Positions 60,036-64,000 of a DNA stretch of 64,000 nucleotides are shown here, piece after piece (the stretch's first letter is position 1; every line of letters starts with the position of its first letter). This DNA is from Sphingobacterium chungjuense (GTDB lineage: Bacteria > Bacteroidota > Bacteroidia > Sphingobacteriales > Sphingobacteriaceae): positions 62,001-126,000 of the forward strand of contig NZ_WLYS01000008.1 in the NCBI RefSeq assembly GCF_011316935.1. The letters are read 5' to 3'. The notes beneath the pieces were generated by a model. It was not told the origin of the DNA. It saw nothing but the letters and a program-made list of their open reading frames with translations, and did not search any database. A program made the position numbers and the translations under genes.

Positions 60036-62429
60036 ATGTTTAGAAAACGGAATGTGTATTGGATGCTTGCTTTTGCTGCCTTAGCGGTTGTCCCTGCTAA
60101 AGCACAAGATGGAGTGGTAAAATTGCTCCCGATCAAGCAGGTGCGATTGTTGGAGAGTCCATTTTTAAAAGCGCAATCACTGAATCGCGATTACCTGCTG
60201 GCCTTGGATGCCGATCGCTTGCTTGCACCATTTCTTCGTGAAGCAGGTTTGCCCGAAAAAGCTGCCAGTTATACCAATTGGGAAAATTCTGGCCTAGATG
60301 GCCACACTGCGGGGCACTATTTATCTGGTTTGTCTCTATTATACGCTTCGACGGGCGACAAAACCATACAGGCAAAATTAGAATATGTACTTTCCGAATT
60401 GCAGCGATGTCAAGATGCGCTTGGCACGGGATATATTGGCGGTGTACCGGGCAGCACAGCGTTATGGCAAGAGATTAGCCAAGGCGATATTCGTGCGGGT
60501 AATTTTGATTTGAACGGCAAATGGGTGCCTTTATATAATATCCACAAAACCTTTGCTGGTTTGCGCGATGCGTATCAGGTGGCTGGTTATTCAGTAGCCA
60601 AAGATATGTTGATCAAGATGACCGATTGGGCGGTAAACGTGACGGATGGACTGAGCGATGCACAAATGCAAGATATGCTACGCAGTGAGCATGGTGGCCT
60701 CAATGAAGTGTTTGCCGATGTCGCTTTCTGGACCAAAAATCCAGCTCACGTCAGATTAGCGAAACGCTTTACACAAGATTCTTTTCTAAACCCTTTGTTA
60801 AGCAGACAAGATCTCTTGACAGGCATGCATGCCAACACACAAATTCCTAAAGTAATCGGCATCGAACGCATTGCCGAGTTAGAAAGCCAAGATGCTTGGC
60901 ATGATGGCGCACAATTCTTTTGGGAAACCGTAGTACAAAATCGTAGCGTAGCGATTGGCGGGAATAGCACGTACGAACATTTCCATCCTTCGGATGATTT
61001 TTCAAGCATGGTGACCAGTGTCGAAGGTCCAGAAACCTGCAATACCTATAACATGCTCAAGCTGAGTGCGCAACTTTTCCAGCGCACGGGCGATGTGGGC
61101 TACGTCGATTATTACGAGCGCGCTTTGTACAATCATATATTGTCTTCTCAACATCCAGAGCACGGCGGATTGGTCTATTTTACGCCGATGCGGCCAGCAC
61201 ATTATCGCGTGTATTCGCAGCCGCAAACGAGCTTTTGGTGCTGCGTGGGTTCTGGATTAGAAAGCCATTCGAAATACGGCGAGTTCATCTATGCTGAGCA
61301 AGATCAAGCGCTATGGGTCAATCTATTTATTCCGTCAGTATTGACTTGGGAAAAGATGGGTGTGCGCTTGGTGCAACAACATCAATTTCCAAGTACGGAT
61401 ACGATCAATTTTAAAATTCACGCTGATAAAGCGAAAAAGTTTACCCTACATCTACGAAAGCCAAACTGGACAAAAGGGGAGCAGGTCTCCCTTTTTGTCA
61501 ATGGCGTAAAACAGAAGATTCAGGAAAGCAACAAAGGTTATCTCACCCTAGAGCGCAAATGGAAAGATAGCGATGAGATAAAATTAGTATTGCCGATGCA
61601 CGTAGCACTGGAAACACTTCCAGACAACTCACCATATCTAGCTTTTAATTATGGGCCAGTGGTGTTGGCTGGCACCAGTGCAGCGCAAGATGATATCGTC
61701 GGATTGCTGGCGGATGATAGCCGCGGTGGCCATATTGCCAAAGGCAAACAGATTTCTGCTACAGATATCCCCCTATTAGTTGGCGATAAAAATAACTTAG
61801 CACAATCCGTGGATTTAATCTCAGCGAAGGAACTTCGCTTTGCACTGCATGTGCAGAATGCAAAAGGGGAGTCGCAAACACAAATATTGCAGCCATTTGC
61901 ACAAATTCACGATGCACGCTATCAGATTTATTGGCCTTATGCCGAATCACAAAATGAAGCTAAGACTTACTTTGATCGGATTAGCGATGCTTATCTGGAA
62001 CGATTAGAAAAGCTCACCATCGATCAGGTGCGCGTCGGACAACAGCAGCCTGAATCTGATCACGGCATACAATCTTCGCAATCCACTACGGGTGCGCATA
62101 GTGGTACGCAGTGGCGGGAAGCCAATGGTTGGTTTAGTTATCAACTCCGTCAATCATCCGGCGAAGCCAAATTCCTATACATTCAATATTTTGCCGAAGG
62201 CGAATATGATTACAGCGTCTCTATCAATGGCGTACAGGTCGCCAAATTAGCTAGCAATCAGCAGGCCTCGGGCTTGCAGCAACGAACCATTGCTTTGCCA
62301 AAAGAGATACAAGCGAATGCAGATCTACTCATTCGTGTAGAAGCCAATTCTGGCAACAAAACCGCAAAACTGACCAATATAAGACTACTCCGGAATAATC
62401 TATCTGATGCGCCGGTTTCCAATTTTTAA
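60036..62429 (+). CDS. GH127 beta-L-arabinofuranosidase
   Basis: The 797-residue protein has a signal peptide ('MLAFAALAVVPAKAQ') and an (alpha/alpha)6 barrel with the unusual zinc-thiolate active site of GH127. Glu333 and Cys335 lie in 'GPETCNTYNM', and Cys402-Cys403 in 'SFWCCVGSGLESH'; by analogy with HypBA1 of Bifidobacterium longum the first cysteine of the pair is the nucleophile. The C-terminus has two beta-sandwich regions, the last with a CBM-like strand pattern (about 690-790). It cleaves beta-L-arabinofuranosides, as found on hydroxyproline-rich plant glycoproteins and in some arabinogalactans. The stop overlaps the next ATG (TAATG). Confidence 0.94.
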   Translation: MFRKRNVYWMLAFAALAVVPAKAQDGVVKLLPIKQVRLLESPFLKAQSLNRDYLLALDADRLLAPFLREAGLPEKAASYTNWENSGLDGHTAGHYLSGLSLLYASTGDKTIQAKLEYVLSELQRCQDALGTGYIGGVPGSTALWQEISQGDIRAGNFDLNGKWVPLYNIHKTFAGLRDAYQVAGYSVAKDMLIKMTDWAVNVTDGLSDAQMQDMLRSEHGGLNEVFADVAFWTKNPAHVRLAKRFTQDSFLNPLLSRQDLLTGMHANTQIPKVIGIERIAELESQDAWHDGAQFFWETVVQNRSVAIGGNSTYEHFHPSDDFSSMVTSVEGPETCNTYNMLKLSAQLFQRTGDVGYVDYYERALYNHILSSQHPEHGGLVYFTPMRPAHYRVYSQPQTSFWCCVGSGLESHSKYGEFIYAEQDQALWVNLFIPSVLTWEKMGVRLVQQHQFPSTDTINFKIHADKAKKFTLHLRKPNWTKGEQVSLFVNGVKQKIQESNKGYLTLERKWKDSDEIKLVLPMHVALETLPDNSPYLAFNYGPVVLAGTSAAQDDIVGLLADDSRGGHIAKGKQISATDIPLLVGDKNNLAQSVDLISAKELRFALHVQNAKGESQTQILQPFAQIHDARYQIYWPYAESQNEAKTYFDRISDAYLERLEKLTIDQVRVGQQQPESDHGIQSSQSTTGAHSGTQWREANGWFSYQLRQSSGEAKFLYIQYFAEGEYDYSVSINGVQVAKLASNQQASGLQQRTIALPKEIQANADLLIRVEANSGNKTAKLTNIRLLRNNLSDAPVSNF

Positions 62430-63430
62430 TGATGAAAAATAAAAGAAATTCCTACAAAAACATCCGAAATAACGCATTCCTCACCGCGGCTTGTCTGCTG
62501 GGTGCATTTTCACTGGCATCTGCGCAAGACGCAAGTCAGAAGGTCGTGAATCGATTTGTAGCAACGGGTAATCCCATTATCAAAGATAAATATACGGCAG
62601 ATCCAGCGGCGTTGGTGAAAGGCGATACGCTGTGGTTGTATGCTGGCCACGATTTGGCTGGCGGACAAACCAAGTACATAATGAAAGATTGGTTGGTCTA
62701 TTCTACGACAGATATGAAAAACTGGACGGAGTACGAAGTGCCATTAAAGATTACAGATTTTGCCTGGGCCAAGAGCGGAGATGCATTTGCAGGCCATGTC
62801 ACCGAACGCGATGGTAAATACTACTGGTACATCAGTACCAATTGGTCGGGCATTGGTGTGGCGGTATCCGATTTGCCGACAGGTCCTTTCAAAGATGCTT
62901 TGGGAAAACCTTTGTTGACGAACGACGATTGTTTTGCATCCAGCCATGCTTGGGCTTGTATTGATCCTGCGGTGCATATCGATGAGGATGGACAAGCTTG
63001 GATCTTTTGGGGCAATCGCGAATGCTATTATGCTAAGTTGAAAGACAATATGATCGAAATCGATGGGGAAATAAAGCAGATCAAATTCGATAAGCTGGAT
63101 TTCACCGAAGCACCATGGGTGCATAAATACAAAAAGAAATATTACCTAACATACGCATCTGGATTCCCAGAAAAGATAGCCTATGCCATGGGCGACCGCA
63201 TGGAAGGACCTTATGAATACAAAGGTATTCTGAATGAGATTGCTGGTAATAGCAATACCAACCACCAATCCATTGTTGAGTTCAAAGGCAAATGGTATTT
63301 TATCTACCATAATGGCGCAATACAGACGGATGGAAGCAGTTATAGTCGTTCCGTGTGTATTGATCGTCTGTATTTCAATAAAGATGGCACCATCAAACGA
63401 ATTCAAATGACCTCCGAAGGCGTCCACTAA
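62429..63430 (+). CDS. GH43 family glycosidase (arabinofuranosidase-like)
   Basis: The 333-residue protein has a signal peptide ('ACLLGAFSLASAQ') and one five-bladed GH43 propeller. The three acids are readable: the base Asp in 'KYTADPAALVKG', the pKa-tuning Asp in 'CIDPAVHIDEDG' and the acid Glu in 'FTEAPWVHKY'. It resembles GH43 alpha-L-arabinofuranosidases/beta-xylosidases. The start codon overlaps the stop of the GH127 gene, so translation is coupled; a second ATG at 62432 is also possible. The next GH43 gene starts 23 bp later. Confidence 0.93.
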   Translation: MMKNKRNSYKNIRNNAFLTAACLLGAFSLASAQDASQKVVNRFVATGNPIIKDKYTADPAALVKGDTLWLYAGHDLAGGQTKYIMKDWLVYSTTDMKNWTEYEVPLKITDFAWAKSGDAFAGHVTERDGKYYWYISTNWSGIGVAVSDLPTGPFKDALGKPLLTNDDCFASSHAWACIDPAVHIDEDGQAWIFWGNRECYYAKLKDNMIEIDGEIKQIKFDKLDFTEAPWVHKYKKKYYLTYASGFPEKIAYAMGDRMEGPYEYKGILNEIAGNSNTNHQSIVEFKGKWYFIYHNGAIQTDGSSYSRSVCIDRLYFNKDGTIKRIQMTSEGVH

Positions 63431-63453
63431 TTTTAAAGATCAAGTTTTTTTAG

Positions 63454-64000
63454 ATGAAAATAGTTATTACCCTAGTCGCCTACTTATTGAGCAGCTCTTT
63501 GTTGCTGGCGCAAACTTATAAATCAGGCCCTGTAGATAAAGATTATAAAGGTTACTTGTTCGCCTATTTCAAAGGCAATGCGGTCGAAGATGAAGCCGTT
63601 TGTTTCGCTGTCAGTACCGATGGCTACAATTATCGTGCACTCAACGGGAATCAACCGGTGTTGAGCTCGGCCGAGATTAGTTCTACTGGTGGCGTGCGCG
63701 ATCCGCATATCTTGCGCGGTGAAGATGGAAAATCCTTCTACATGGTGCTCACGGATATGACTTCGAGCAAAGGTTGGGATTCCAATCGCGGCATGATTTT
63801 GTTGAAGTCCGACAATTTGGTGGATTGGAAACATAGCAAAATCCATATTCCAACACGTTTCACAGGACATGAAGATTTGAAACGCGTATGGGCGCCACAG
63901 ACCATCTTCGATCCCTCTGTCAATAAGTATATGGTGTATTGGTCTATGCAGCACGGTAAAGGACCAGATATTATCTATTACGCTTACGCGAATGAAGATT
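63454..64000 (+). CDS. GH43 family glycosidase, N-terminal part (cut by window edge)
   Basis: An ATG at 63454 opens a frame that runs off the right end (182 codons seen). A signal peptide ('LVAYLLSSSLLLAQ') is followed by a GH43-type propeller start: 'GYLFAYFKGNAVEDEAV', 'GGVRDPHILRGEDG' with the catalytic Asp, and 'RVWAPQTIFDPSVNKYMVYW'. It resembles GH43 arabinosidases that act on arabinan or arabinogalactan. It lies 23 bp after the previous GH43 gene in the same operon. The acid Glu and the C-terminal domain are beyond the window. Confidence 0.9.
   Translation, partial: MKIVITLVAYLLSSSLLLAQTYKSGPVDKDYKGYLFAYFKGNAVEDEAVCFAVSTDGYNYRALNGNQPVLSSAEISSTGGVRDPHILRGEDGKSFYMVLTDMTSSKGWDSNRGMILLKSDNLVDWKHSKIHIPTRFTGHEDLKRVWAPQTIFDPSVNKYMVYWSMQHGKGPDIIYYAYANED

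Overview
The window comes from a Bacteroidota chromosome, most likely a member of the Sphingobacteriaceae (Sphingobacterium/Pedobacter-like). The evidence is three SusC/SusD-type outer-membrane systems (one cut by the left edge), two giant hybrid two-component regulators (HTCS), an ECF sigma/FecR pair driving a SusC with an STN domain, many lipoproteins and signal peptides ending in AQ, no clear Shine-Dalgarno sequences, and Bacteroidota-type -7 promoter elements (TAnnTTTG). I saw no rRNA, tRNA, CRISPR array, insertion sequence or prophage.

Layout. 1-7 kb: the end of a susCD operon with a strong terminator, then an HTCS regulator. 7.3-10 kb: a soluble PAS histidine kinase with a REC-only response regulator. 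10.2-15.4 kb: an AT-rich, gene-poor accessory stretch holding a divergent HxlR/DoxX pair, a decayed SDR gene, two small ORFs, a GT14-type glycosyltransferase and an AraC regulator. 15.4-21.5 kb: a plus-strand redox/hydrolase cluster: AKR remnant, intact AKR, alpha/beta hydrolase, flavodoxin, second hydrolase, NTF2-like, carboxymuconolactone-decarboxylase-like and cupin genes. It ends in a fragment of another hydrolase gene. Two copies of a 17-bp sequence at matching distances from -7-like elements suggest that the AraC protein controls two promoters here.

34.8-21.9 kb (minus strand): a complete ECF sigma - FecR - SusC - SusD - enzyme operon. It encodes a SelA-like PLP enzyme, an amidohydrolase, an NTF2-like protein, an ACS-family MFS transporter, a RidA-family protein and an RraA-family aldolase. 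Every soluble enzyme carries a Sec- or Tat-type signal, so the catabolic steps appear to take place in the periplasm before inner-membrane import. 35-42.7 kb: a TPR protein, a GH84 hexosaminidase, an exported amidohydrolase and a thioredoxin-fold protein.

42.8-64 kb: a polysaccharide utilisation locus with an HTCS regulator, a GH16-GH43 fusion, susCD, and a tightly packed operon of GH2, GH51, GH127, GH43 and a second GH43 cut by the right edge. The enzyme set (endo- and exo-beta-1,3-galactanase-like, beta-galactosidase, alpha- and beta-L-arabinofuranosidases) fits type II arabinogalactan, such as plant AGP glycans. Three promoters in this locus share a previously unlabelled direct-repeat element (an A/T-rich block followed by CCC, twice, 20-22 bp apart) at a nearly fixed distance (47-49 bp) from the -7 element. 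This is the best candidate for the HTCS operator and the most useful new observation in the window.
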